Part shown: positions 10,906 to 20,028 of the stretch, in pieces
Layout of the letters: every line of letters starts with the position of its first letter
Numbering within the stretch: position 1 is the stretch's first letter
DNA from: Merluccius polli
Taxonomy: Eukaryota > Chordata > Actinopteri > Gadiformes > Merlucciidae
Length of the DNA: 64,000 nt
NCBI GenBank assembly: GCA_030340625.1
Contig: JAOPHQ010004602.1
Location: 61,768 to 125,767, forward strand
Reading direction: 5' to 3'
Notes under the pieces: generated by a model
Databases searched by the model: none
What the model was told of the DNA's origin: nothing
What the model saw: the letters and a program-made list of their open reading frames with translations, nothing else
Made by a program: the position numbers and the translations under genes

Positions 10906-11754
10906 TAGAGTTGAGCCGGATAAAGCACTTTTGCCGAGTACGAGTATTATACGAGTAATACGAGTCAATATCTGTGCTCGGATTGAATGAAAATCCTCAT
11001 TGGGTAGCTGACTGTGTCAGCGTTCTGTGATAGGCTACAGCGCCCCTCCCCTACACAATGCAGATGTGTTGTTGTGTCGCTCTGATCACTCACACACAGA
11101 ACAGCTCTCTGTCTCTCCCTCAGTCACTCAGGTTCGCGGGTCGTTTTCCGTTAATGTTTAGGGATTCTTCAGCTTCAGGTTTGTTATTACTTAGGTTGGT
11201 ACTTACTTATGAACCAGTAGAGTTCTGGTAAACGTGGGTTTGTTCAGACGTGGTGCCGACTCGCGTTGCGTCTCTGCCTGTCGGAGATTTTTTTTTCTTT
11301 TTTTAACCGTCATCTGGCTGCCTGGCTCTAACCAGTTTCTTTTTACTTCACGCACGGTGTCCGACACTTTCTTGCTGTATTTCGTGAAAAAATAAAGCTA
11401 GTAGTGGTATAAATATTGGAAATCAAGCTACACACACACATACACACACACACACTCTCTCTCTCCCTCTCCCTGCCGGTCGTCGGAGTTGTTTTTTTTT
11501 TTTTTTCCAATGCTGATGCTGTCCTGTAAATAGTTTTCTAATCAGCAATAAATAACAATTTCTGATCAACCCATATCAATTGCACGCTTAAAATAACATA
11601 CCGGTTAAAACCTCGCTCATTTCAAGACAACCCGACCCACTTCTGGGTTAAATCCCGCCCACTTCCGGGTTAGGCCACGCCCACTCCGAGTACAGATAGA
11701 TAATTCATATGGTTAACATACAGATACAGATAATGCTGTACTCGCTCATCCCTA
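10906..11754. mobile_element. TIR element with CGAGTA-rich ends
   Basis: The left end TAGAGTTGAGCCGG and the reverse complement of the right end (TAGGGATGAGCGAGTAC) are similar, and both ends are rich in ACGAGTA. The flanks TTGTATTAATAT and TTGTATAATATG match except for one inserted base, suggesting a target duplication that has since changed, so the superfamily is uncertain. The interior holds a CA/CT microsatellite and T-runs but no coding frame. Confidence 0.55.
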
Positions 11755-11923
11755 TTGTATAATATGTTTATACATTTTAAAACAAAATATAATAATACAA
11801 TTATTACTTAATTCGTAAAACAAAACCCGGTTGCAGTAATGAGAATGCCATGTCGGTAATGAGTATCAATATTTAAAACACATACCATTTTTAAAAGAAT
11901 ATTTATTTCATAAACAGTGTTTC

Positions 11924-12118
11924 CCACTGGTAGGAGACCCCGGGGAAGACCCAGGACACGCTGGAGAGACTATGTCTCTCGGCTGGCCTGGGAACGCCTC
12001 GGGATCCCCCAGGAAGAGCTGGACGAAGTAGCTGGGGAAAGGGAAATCTGGGCTTCCCTGCTTAGGCTGCTGCCCCCGCGACCCGACCCCGGATAAGCGG
12101 TAGAAGATGGATGGATGG
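11924..12118 (+). mobile_element. 5'-truncated LINE 3' end
   Basis: Plus-strand sequence encodes the last part of a reverse-transcriptase ORF (GRPRTRWRDYVSRLAWERLG...LPPRPDPG, then TAA), followed by GGATAAGCGG and a GATGGATGGA tail. Perfect 12-bp duplications AAACAGTGTTTC flank it (11912-11923 and 12119-12130), as expected for target-primed reverse transcription. Only 195 bp arrived. Confidence 0.85.
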
Positions 12119-12240
12119 AAACAGTGTTTCATTTTCTCATTAATCATAAACGTCACAGTACAACATACAATCTTATGCTCTGGAGAGACATTATAACAGA
12201 AACATTATAACATTAACAGAAATCTTGAAATGTAATTCAC

Positions 12241-12441
12241 CTGTGTGACTGTACCAGGGAACAAGTCACCATCATTGGACCAGGACCCACTGTCCAACCT
12301 CAATGGTGGCCTCGGTGCTGTCGGGTTCCTCTTCCCCTCCCTCAGAGAGCACATGGCACATTGTAGGAAAGCACGTGCAATTTCCCCAAAAAAGCAAGAC
12401 ATCTCCCGTGTGTTGATGACTCCTGGTATTGTGGATGTCAG
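12241..12441 (-). pseudogene. Frameshifted exon of an uncharacterised multicopy family
   Basis: A 201-bp segment lies between an acceptor (CCCTAACAG) and a GTGAAT donor. Its first part reads STIPGVINTREMSCF, its middle WGNCTCFPTMCHVLSEG and EVGQWVLVQ, and its end DGDLFPGTVTQ, each in a different frame. One shift falls in the TTTTTTGGGG run and another after VLVQ. The W-V-L-V-x-Y-D-G-x-x-F-P-G pattern is one I associate with a fish family of unknown function. The function of the intact protein is unknown to me. Confidence 0.5.
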
Positions 12442-12444
12442 CTG

Positions 12445-12986
12445 TTAGGGTGGAATTGAAAGACACACATGAACATTTGAGTATCATACACTGACTAAGA
12501 TACAAACATTATTTTGTGAGATTATTTGGGAAAATGGTGTGTGTCCTGTTACTTTCTTACTTCACTGTTGTTGCCGAATTAGTTCTCCATTGCTTCTTTT
12601 TCCTTTCGTGCTGTCTACTTGACAAATCCCGAGTTATGAGTTTTCCAGTTTCTTTACGTTTTCAATGCCTGGAAAAGGTAAAAAAGTTATTGTATTTATG
12701 TCAGTGCTAGATTTCACCATTCAAGTTTGGACTATTATGGTGTGTGTGTGTGTGTGCGCTACATATGTACCTGTGTGCCTGAGTGTGTGGGGATGCATGT
12801 CTGTGTGTGATGTGTGTTTTGTCTGTGAAAGAGTGTGTCATGCAGATGCCATCACGTTTGCATGTCAACATCAGTGTGTATGTACACAAACTTGTGTGTG
12901 TATAACATGTACATTTTTTACACATAAATGTGTAAAATTAAGACTTTTTGAGAGTTATTTCCAATTCAACTAAAAGCTACTTTGGG
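12445..12986. other. No gene; TG-rich tract
   Basis: Unique AT-rich DNA with an imperfect TG/CA-rich tract at about 12738-12905. Open frames here come from the repeat composition. Confidence 0.45.
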
Positions 12987-13132
12987 CAACAACACGGCTA
13001 CTAGCCTACCTTTTACTAGTAATAGTAGTACTAGTAGTAACCTAGCTAGCCATGCGAGAAGCTTTTACATGAACACACTTTGCAACAAAAAAAAGGTACA
13101 GAGGGAGTTATCTGAAAGTTTCTTTCTCCCTC
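12987..13132. repeat. Direct repeat copy 1 (partner 14716-14859)
   Basis: About 145 bp from CAACAACACGGCTACTAG to CTTTCTCCCTC, with TTTTACTAGTAATAGTAG and CTAGCTAGCC inside. It repeats in the same orientation 1.73 kb downstream with only a few differences. Confidence 0.9.
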
Positions 13133-13639
13133 AGACATACTGCTCACAATGTTGTCAGCTGCACCTCGTTGCCCTGAACCCAAGGTCCCTCCCTCAGCTT
13201 GGCCTCATACACCTGACGATAAAAATCAAATTTCAAGTGCTCCCTTGTCTGAAATGAAAGTGTCCTTTAGAAGGTGTGGGGTTGTGTTCCGAGGAAGAAG
13301 GCCGCCGACAACAGGAAACGCTTTAACTCACTTTATTTGTTTAGGTTTAGTTATATCTAATCTACGTAACAATGGAGGGGTATTGTAAAAGTCACGCCGC
13401 GTGGAGAGCCCCCTCTTTGCATCCGTCCGATGCGCTGCCTGGGGGCTCCTGATTCTAACCGGATGTTTCCGCCCGGATGGTCTCTGGGCAGGAGGCGTGG
13501 CCTCCATGACGCACAATGGCTAGCGTTGAGCGCCCGCCCCCAGTGTATTATGTTTGCCGCCATCATGTGGTCAGGTCGGGTAAATACAACTTGTATATTT
13601 ATTTCTACTCCTCTGTGGCTATGTGTAGATAGTACAGCC

Positions 13640-14105
13640 TGCTGATACATATGCTATTATTTATTCGCAACAAAGGCTTTAAAAAAAAAAGGCTATCATT
13701 AAGGCTATCATTGTCCTCCTCTGGAGGCGGAGGAGGGGGCGGAAAGGGGGGTGGCGGTGGCCTATTGCTTACCGCCTCTAAGGCTAGGAGCATTCGCTCC
13801 TCAAACTCCCCATTCCCAGTCGACCTCCTTTTCTTACTTGCCTGCTCTGTACTCTTTCCTGCTGATGTTGTAGCTGTAGGCTGATCATTCTGCTCGTCAT
13901 TGACTGAACTGTCCTGGTCCTGATCCTCATCATCATGATCCTCCTGATCCTCGCTCTCTGAATCCTCCCCCTCCATGTTGCTGGAGGTGGAGCGGTCCTC
14001 CAGGAAGGGATTTAGAAAGCCCATGATGGCGGCATAACACCATGGCTTTACCTTACTTGCCGCTGCCCCACTCTTTCTCCTGTCTTAATCCTTTTTCCTC
14101 TCTTT
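13640..14105 (-). pseudogene. MADF-domain protein remnant (possible PIF/Harbinger accessory)
   Basis: Minus-strand frame reading RRKSGAAASKVKPWCYA, then IMGFLNPFLEDRSTSSN, matches the C-terminal half of a MADF DNA-binding domain (W-x-Y...FL...R-x-T-x-S-N). It is followed by an acidic Glu/Asp/Gln run, a KKRR basic patch, an FEERMLLALEAV helix, a long Pro run and a degraded BESS-like FFLKPLL. The first half of MADF is missing. Such proteins occur as host genes and as second genes of PIF/Harbinger transposons. The two direct repeats around it (12987 and 14716) hint at a mobile or duplicated unit. No Harbinger transposase was seen. Confidence 0.55.
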
Positions 14106-14715
14106 CCTTAACTGCCCTCTCAAATATTTCCATTTCCTCTTGCACTTGCTATCTATTGAATAGACAACACACAACACAAAAATGGAATGTGAATATCAAT
14201 ACATGAAATTGCAGGTTGCACGTTATATTATTTTCTGAAACCAGACACATCAAATGGTAGACCTACTACAATTTCATTATAATTGTTAAGCTTCAAGCAG
14301 TCGCAACAACAGTCGTAAATATTATACTGTAATATTATACTGGGGCACTAAAAGCCACCGGGAGAATTCTGACCGGCCCAGCCCACCACCGGCCCAAACC
14401 CCCCCCCCCCCCCCCCCCCGTTGTGCCATGAATGAGATATAGAGAGTAAGCAAGTGGTATAAATATTGGTTGGACGTTGACTTAATGAAATAGTATAGGC
14501 TGGGAGATTTTCGTGGAGGGAAGAGCCTTGAAGTGGAATAAGTGGCCGGGAAAACTCCCGATCATCCCGCGGCCACTCCGCCCCTGTACTGTACATTACA
14601 ATATACATGCCGTACGCCAGGGACGAATGAACGAAACTGGCGGCTAACTTTTTTTCATTCTTCTTCAAACCGTTTTATCAGAGATCATGGCAAAACGAAA
14701 GTTTTGCCATATGAT
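14106..14715. other. No gene; poly-C tract
   Basis: Contains a run of about 20 C at 14400-14419 beside CCGGCCCAGCCC, and CGGGAAAACTCCCG at about 14548. These look like ends of an old interspersed repeat, but no pair of termini was found. Confidence 0.4.
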
Positions 14716-14859
14716 CAACAACATGGCTACTAGCCTACATTTTACTAGTAATAGTAGTACTAGTAGTAACCTAGCTAGCCATGCAAGAAGCTTTTACATG
14801 AACACACTGCAACAAAAAAAAGGTACAGAGGGAGTTATCTGAAAGTTTCTTTCTCCCTC
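14716..14859. repeat. Direct repeat copy 2 (partner 12987-13132)
   Basis: Same orientation and nearly the same sequence as the upstream copy. One difference is AACACACTGCAAC here against AACACACTTTGCAAC there. Confidence 0.9.
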
Positions 14860-15560
14860 TATTTCTTACACAAATCGCCTTTTTTTTTTTAGATATTTCA
14901 TTTTTGTTAGACTATTTGTGTCAAGATTAAGATGAACATGAGAGAAAGGGAAAAAATAAATGAGCCTATTATGTATGCTGTCGTATCACATCAGAAAGAA
15001 AATGTTTACAACATGAATTGTTTGGAGTTCACATTGTGGGACATACATTGTGGTGTGGGACAGTAATAGTTGTTTTTTGTTTTTTTAACAAACTTTATTT
15101 TCAACAATATTATGACATTACAACATAAACAATAGTACAGTAAGGACAGTACTTCCGGCTGATGGGTCCTCCGTTATCCAATGGGACAGGTGGTCACGGC
15201 GTCTTTCAGTCGTAGCCCCTAGCAACCTGACGTCATTGAAACATGGTGCAGGAATGAGTCATAAAACCCGGAAATCCGTTAGCATGTTGGCACTTCCGGT
15301 TCCCTCGTCTCGAAGTCAATGGGTTTTTTGAATGGGTTTTTGGTCTTAAAAAACTTCTGGCGATTGCATTTATGCTTCAAAAATCATAAAAGTAGTGTTC
15401 ATTGGTAAAGAATATCTTGCTTAACAAAACGTGTAAGTATCATAAACGTTTGTTTGCCACAGAGCTTATTTTCTGCAATAATGCAAAATCCAATGGAAAA
15501 AAACCCATTGGCTTGTTGTCAAGGGAACCCAGGGCGACGCTCACTTCCGGGTTGGCCTAC
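14860..15560. other. No gene; possible old interspersed repeat
   Basis: AT-rich DNA up to about 15130, then a mixed block containing ACTTCCGG motifs (15150, 15293, 15543) and paired AATGGGTTTTT / AAAAACCCATTGG that could be the arms of a decayed inverted repeat. Boundaries not defined. Confidence 0.35.
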
Positions 15561-15566
15561 AAAAAG

Positions 15567-15710
15567 GACGGATGCTCACATCGTCCATTAGAGCCGTGGT
15601 CGGGTTAATAAAGGACTAATAACTAACCAATAGGACAGATGCTCACATCGTCCATTAGAGCCGTGGTCGTGTTAATACAGGAGTAATAACTAACCAATAG
15701 GATGGATGCC
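15567..15710. repeat. 67-bp tandem repeat, two copies plus start of a third
   Basis: GACGGATGCTCACATCGTCC..., GACAGATGCTCACATCG... and GATGGATGCC start at 15567, 15634 and 15701. Each full unit ends AACTAACCAATAG. Confidence 0.88.
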
Positions 15711-15871
15711 GGTGGTATATTTTCGTTTTTTTTTTAAGGAACTGTCATGGTACCGGATGGCACCCCGTCTCTATGGGGGGGGGGTGTGACGGCCATGCCT
15801 CTTGACGCCCGGTGGGAGGGGTTTGGGTGTCGTTAGTTGCTGGGAACACCTGGGCCCGGTGTTCCCAGTGC

Positions 15872-15879
15872 TATAAGAG
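15872..15879 (+). promoter_or_regulatory. LTR TATA box
   Basis: TATAAGAG within CCCAGTGCTATAAGAGCAC in the 5' LTR, repeated in the 3' LTR remnant. Its position ahead of the putative R region and the downstream AATAAA fits a retroviral-type core promoter. Confidence 0.55.
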
Positions 15880-15927
15880 CACACCTCACCAAGCTCTAAA
15901 ACAGTTGGGTTAAAAAATAACCCAATC

Positions 15928-16279
15928 TTAACCCAATTGTTGGGTTGAATAAGGACCAACCCATTTTTTGGGTTATTTTAACCCAACAGGTTGAGTTTTT
16001 TTTTTTAACCCAACTTTTGGGTTGAATATTTAACCCTAAAATTGGGTTAATATAACTACAATGTTGGGTTATTCCTAACCCAACTATTGGGTTGTGGAGG
16101 CGCCAAATTGCGTAACCCAATAGTTGGGTTAGGAATAACCCAACATTGTAGTTATATTAACCCAATTTTTGGGTTAAATATTCAACCCAAAAGTTGGGTT
16201 AAAAAAAATAACTCAACCTGTTGGGTTAAAATAACCCAAAAAATGGGTTGGTCCTTATTCAACCCAACAATTGGGTTAA
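15928..16279. repeat. Large near-perfect palindrome of TTGGGTTA/TAACCCAA motifs
   Basis: Two arms of about 166 bp (15928-16093 and 16114-16279) are reverse complements with only a few differences, around a 20-bp spacer (GTGGAGGCGCCAAATTGCGT). AACCCAA / TTGGGTT recurs every 20-30 bases. It lies inside the 5' LTR of the retrotransposon. Further TTGGGTT motifs outside (15905, 16291) suggest the element extends somewhat beyond the perfect part. Mirror-image open frames over it are not genes. Confidence 0.95.
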
Positions 16280-16299
16280 ATTAAATAGTGTTGGGTTAT

Positions 16300-16770
16300 T
16301 TCTTTTAAATAGATCCTAACTTTCCCAAACTAAGTGTGTATTCAGTATGCCATATTTTAGGAAATGTGTTCTATTTGGTGTTCTGTGGTTCCATGGGGAG
16401 CTTGAAACTGGTCTACCAATGACATCACTAATAGTGAATGGCAGTCATGTCACTGCATGGCAAAGAAGTTTGGAATGATGCACCCACCCCAAATAAAAGA
16501 AAGGCATACAGAACAGACAAAGATTTTAAAAATGGTGAACCGGTCCATTAGCTACAACTACTTGAAAAAAAAAATATACTTGAAATCAAAAAATGAGAAT
16601 GAGAATTTTAAAAAGAATATATATTTATTTTATAATACAACTGTCAAACATTTGACATAATTTAACTATTTGAAGTAAAAACACAATCTCTAAATCGAAT
16701 CTCTAAAACGAGAACATTCCTTAGCTCTAACTGAGTTACAACCATTGTTCTAACATGTGTTTGCCAAAGT
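16300..16770. other. No gene; part of the insert in the 5' LTR
   Basis: AT-rich DNA between the palindrome and the exon remnant. No motif recognised. Confidence 0.4.
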
Positions 16771-16773
16771 CAC

Positions 16774-17016
16774 TCACAGTTTGCAATTTAGCAGTGCAGT
16801 TTTCAGGAATTTCACTGGCTTTGTCTCTGGTCCCTCTATTTTGTAGACTACTTGTTGGAGAAACTCCCAGCAAGGAGAACACTCCTTGGGGTAGTTGATG
16901 TCAAATACGTAGAAAGCCTTGAAACAGACTGCCCCAAGGAGTGTTGGCTGCGGGAGAGCCTGGCCTGCCAAGACGACGAAGACTTGAGAGGCACATTCCT
17001 GCGGTTCAGGATTCAG
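16774..17016 (-). pseudogene. C-terminal exon fragment of an uncharacterised teleost multicopy family
   Basis: Minus-strand frame containing VFVVLAGQALPQPTLLGAV, CFKAFYVFDINYPKEC and WEFLQQVVYKIEG, and ending at a stop at 16774. I associate the pattern (V-L-x-G, Y-V-F-x-I-x-Y-P, W-E-F-L-Q) with the last exon of a fish family of unknown function, to which the exons at 20.0-20.8 kb may also belong. Here it is fused at its N-terminal side to an inverted piece of LTR sequence, so it is a captured or rearranged fragment. Confidence 0.45.
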
Positions 17017-17076
17017 GACCAGGATTCCTCCCTTGGCCTCTCTCTGCAGAGAGAGGCCAAGGGAGGAATCCTGGTC
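17017..17076. repeat. Perfect 60-bp palindrome made of LTR sequence
   Basis: GACCAGGATTCCTCCC... meets its own reverse complement at a CTGCAG centre (17044-17049). The right half is native LTR sequence, also present in the 3' LTR remnant. The left half is the inverted copy joined to the captured exon. Confidence 0.95.
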
Positions 17077-17141
17077 TCTGCTCTCCACGCTTGCTAAAGT
17101 CCTTATCTCCACTTTTGAGATGTTGGTTTTGAGTTGGATTC

Positions 17142-17147
17142 AATAAA
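17142..17147 (+). promoter_or_regulatory. LTR polyadenylation signal
   Basis: AATAAA within GGATTCAATAAATTATG, conserved in the 3' LTR remnant at 18315-18320. Confidence 0.55.
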
Positions 17148-17221
17148 TTATGATTTCCTTGCTTTAACTTCTTGTGTCCTCTCCTATTATTTGTCATGGC
17201 TTTGAGGCGGCCGTGACAAAT

Positions 17222-17234
17222 TGGGGGCTCGTCG
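17222..17234 (+). other. Primer-binding site, tRNA-Pro type
   Basis: TGGGGGCTCGTC begins three bases after the LTR end. It matches the first 12 bases of the tRNA-Pro primer-binding site used by gammaretroviruses, then diverges. Confidence 0.7.
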
Positions 17235-17800
17235 AAGTTTTGGTTAGATGTTTTGTTTGTGAACATTTAATCACCTGTTCTCTTTTGTGTTGTAGGCCTC
17301 CAGGTGCACTTGATTGTTGCACTTGATTGTTTGGGTTTCTCAGGCAGTTTTTCAGGGCTTCAGAGGTAACACCTGGGTGAGTGATTACTCTTCGGTTTTT
17401 TTGGGGAACTTGCAGAGGAGCATGTGGTGACCGGGTTTTTGGAGACCCATTCGTCCAAAGGGGGGGAGTATTGACATGCTGGTGTGTAATTATGTTGGAG
17501 CTAAAGCTGATTCCCCTGGTAGGCATAGCAGCATTGTTCTTTTGAGCTTTGCTGGGTTTTTTGTTTTTGTAGTGTTGGGGTGAACGCGGTTAGAGACTTG
17601 TCTCGGGAGCATGTCCATGGCTGTGGGGGGGTTGCCAGATTCTGGTCGCTTCTTCATTCCAATGGTCTCTAGTGCATAAATACCCACCGCAATTAACCAC
17701 ATGAAGACTAGGGGTGAGTTACTGTAGTTTTGGGGACGCTCTTGGTTGCCTTCGTTACAGCCAGTGTGTTGATTAGTCTCCTTTTGGGCTGGGTTGGTAA

Positions 17801-18173
17801 AATGGCTCAAATTGAAGTTTTCTTTGAGACTCCATCGGAGGGGTTTTTGGATGGCTGCACAAAAGAGCAGTTATTAAAGATTGCAGACCGTTACAAGGTT
17901 GAAATTAGTGACAAAAGATTAAGGATACAGTTAAGGCTATTTTAAAAGCTAACTTGTACGAAATGGACGTTTTGCCTGGTAGGCTGGGAGATGTTACGGA
18001 ACCTGATGGTTCATCTTCAGTAATAGCTCAGAGCACTGCTTTGTCCTTTGAACAGCAGAAGGAATTGCTGCTGTTACAAATGGAGCATGAGCGGTTAAAG
18101 CATAGAGTGGAAGTTGAGAAGTCGGAGAGAAGGAGGTCTGAAGTTGACAAAGAGTTGACCTTGGGAAAATTGC
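17801..18173 (+). pseudogene. Truncated gag of the LTR element
   Basis: Starts MAQIEVFFETPSEGF, with a CTKEQLLKIADRY helix typical of gag matrix regions in fish LTR elements. The frame breaks near 17925 (stop at 17943). One base over, it continues as AILKANLYEMDVL and then a Gln/Glu/Lys-rich coiled-coil stretch, up to the deletion junction at 18174. It lacks capsid, nucleocapsid and everything downstream, so it is not functional. Confidence 0.65.
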
Positions 18174-18391
18174 GCCCGGTGTTCCCAGTGCTATAAGAGC
18201 ACACCTCACCAAGCTCTTCCAGAGAGAGGCCAAGGGAGGAATCCTGGTCTCTGCTCTCCACGCTTGCTAAAGTCCTTATCTCCACTTTTGAGATGTTGGT
18301 TTCGAGTTGGATTCAATAAATTATGATTTCCTTGCTTTAACTTTTTGTGTCCTCTCCTATTATTTGTCATGGCTTTGAGTTGGCCGTGACA
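18174..18391 (+). repeat. 3' LTR remnant
   Basis: 218 bp matching the 5' LTR from GCCCGGTGTTCCC to the terminal GGCCGTGACA. It lacks the 5' LTR's large insertion, so it shows the original contiguous LTR order across that site. Confidence 0.85.
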
Positions 18392-18619
18392 ATGTATACA
18401 TACATAACAGCCACACAACAGACATGATGTTTATGTTAACAAATGTAATTTGAGCTGTGTGACAATGAGTAGCGATGTTGGCCACATCATTATAGTCTTT
18501 GCCCTTATTGTGTGTGTGTGTGTGTTTGTGTGGACCATGCAGTCCCTTATAGGCTCCAACCTCCTACATAGGCTCCAGTCTACCTCCCCTCCCTGACCCA
18601 GTACATGGCAACTTTAATT

Positions 18620-19180
18620 GTCATACTGTCATGGTCTGCCTCTGTTCCCCGTGTTTCTGTTTATGGTTTCCTGTTTTATTTTGGTAGTTCACCCCCTTGT
18701 GTCATGTTTTGAATTCACTTCCTGTCTTTGTGTTTTTCCCACCCTTGTAATTTCCCTGATTAGTTTCACCTGCTCTTTAGTTCACCTGCACCTTGTTCCC
18801 TCGTCAGCCACTCCCTTTATATACTGTTCACATGCCATCACTTGCCTGGCTATCTCCCCGAGGGTTCTGGGGGTCGGAGCTCCTAGAAGTAGGCATGGCT
18901 CTCGGCAGCGTCGTGCCTCTCAGCTGCCCAACTCCTCGTCCTCACCACTGCCCAGCGCCGTGGAGGTTCCGCTGCCCAGTACCACGGTCGACACCCAGCC
19001 GGACCCTGAACCCGTCCGGCGTCTCGTCTGTTCCTGCTGAGCTGCAGCAATCTCCTGTCCCTGCTGAGCTGCAGCAGGTTCCAGTTCCGGCCCCGCGGCA
19101 GATTCCAGTTCCTCATTCCCTGACGGCGGTCCGGCCGATCCCTGCTCCTCGTTCCCTGTCGGCGGTCAGGGAAGTTGGTC
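18620..19180. repeat. Probable old interspersed repeat with Pro/Gln-rich frame
   Basis: Begins with TGTCATGGTCTGCC and CCTGTTTTATTTTGG, a motif combination common in fish dispersed repeats. It then carries short direct repeats (CTGCTGAGCTGCAGCA twice; CCTGCTCCTCGTTCCC and CCAGTTCCTCATTCCC) that encode a Pro-Val-Pro-Ala-Glu-Leu-Gln pattern. Boundaries and class are not determined. Confidence 0.4.
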
Positions 19181-19427
19181 AAACTAATTTTTATCAAATA
19201 CTGTCAAAATAAAATAATTACATTAATTTACCTAAACTAATTTACATTTGTTAAACTCAAATTAATATAATTAGTCTAAAATAAAATAGGGCAAAATTCT
19301 TCCATTCTTTCATTTGACCCCCATTTCAGACACACACAACACCAAATCTGGTTGATGTGTTTTTATTTAAAACTGATACACATCCAAATATACACATATA
19401 CACATATACTTATATGTTGAACTTCCA

Positions 19428-19533
19428 CATGAAACTCATCAACGGATTGATGACAGTGATCTATAAATTCAACAACATCATGATGTTGCTGAATTTATAG
19501 ATCATTGTCATCAATCCGTTGATGAGTTTCATG
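19428..19533. repeat. 106-bp near-perfect hairpin
   Basis: CATGAAACTCATCAACGG to the mirror CCGTTGATGAGTTTCATG, centred on CATCATGATG at 19480. Arms of about 52 bp differ at only two or so positions. Confidence 0.92.
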
Positions 19534-19940
19534 TATTGTCAATACACAGAAAAACTTCCTTTACAAGCAGATATCTTTCAAGTAACAAAGCTAAGGCAAG
19601 TTGTGACAAGTTGGGATCAACCATGAACATTTTTTTTACCATTAAAGTGATGGTCTGGAGTAAAATTAGGGTCATTTCCACCATGACATCCAGCCAAATA
19701 CCCCCTCAGAAGCATTCTTAGCGATGGTTTTAACATTGGTCCGGACAGGGCTATCAGCCGAATGGCTTAGTACTGGCGCGAATGGTACAATGTGTATATC
19801 TCGTAAATTACCCCACTAATTATGCATGGAATGTTACCAAACTTCTGCAGTAGTACACATAGGGTCTGTACTCACAAAACTAGGCATTTAAAAGTTTGTA
19901 AGTACACCAGGAGTTTATTTAAAAGAACACTTGCCAGATA

Positions 19941-20028
19941 GCTTCTATCCTCTGCTGCTAACGCTACCGCTGGAAGTGACGGAAGTGGCGTCGACGCAGC
20001 GGTAGCGTTAGCAGCAGAGGATAGAAGC
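19941..20028. repeat. Snap-back repeat with perfect 31-bp arms
   Basis: The left arm (19941-19971) starts GCTTCTATCCTCTGC; the right arm (19998-20028) is its exact reverse complement. The 26-base loop includes GTCGAC. It begins exactly where the coding similarity of the minus-strand exon at 20029-20189 ends, so it looks like an insertion or inverted duplication that truncated the exon. Confidence 0.93.

Larger units (their letters stand above)
15785..18391 (+). mobile_element. LTR retrotransposon reduced to LTRs and partial gag
   Basis: The 5' LTR starts TGTGACGGCC (15785) and ends GGCCGTGACA (17218), a near-perfect inverted boundary. It is interrupted by about 1.15 kb of foreign DNA (15899-17046). 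A match to the tRNA-Pro primer-binding site (TGGGGGCTCGTC) follows two bases later. After an untranslated leader comes a gag start at 17801. At 18174 gag runs straight into LTR sequence (GCCCGGTGTTCCCAGTGC), so the rest of gag, all of pol, the polypurine tract and the first part of the 3' LTR are deleted. The 3' LTR remnant (18174-18391) closely matches the corresponding 5' LTR parts. A clear short target duplication was not found, because the left flank is a G-run. The tRNA-Pro site and gag style suggest a gypsy-like or retrovirus-like element; without pol this stays open. Confidence 0.75.

Noticed and set aside
15928..16279. Telomere array
   Set aside because: The word is TTGGGTTA, not TTAGGG, and it is arranged as a palindrome rather than a head-to-tail array.
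15896..16284. Two mirror-image frames with Pro-Ile-Val-Gly-Leu-type repeats
   Set aside because: They are the same sequence read from the two arms of the palindrome.
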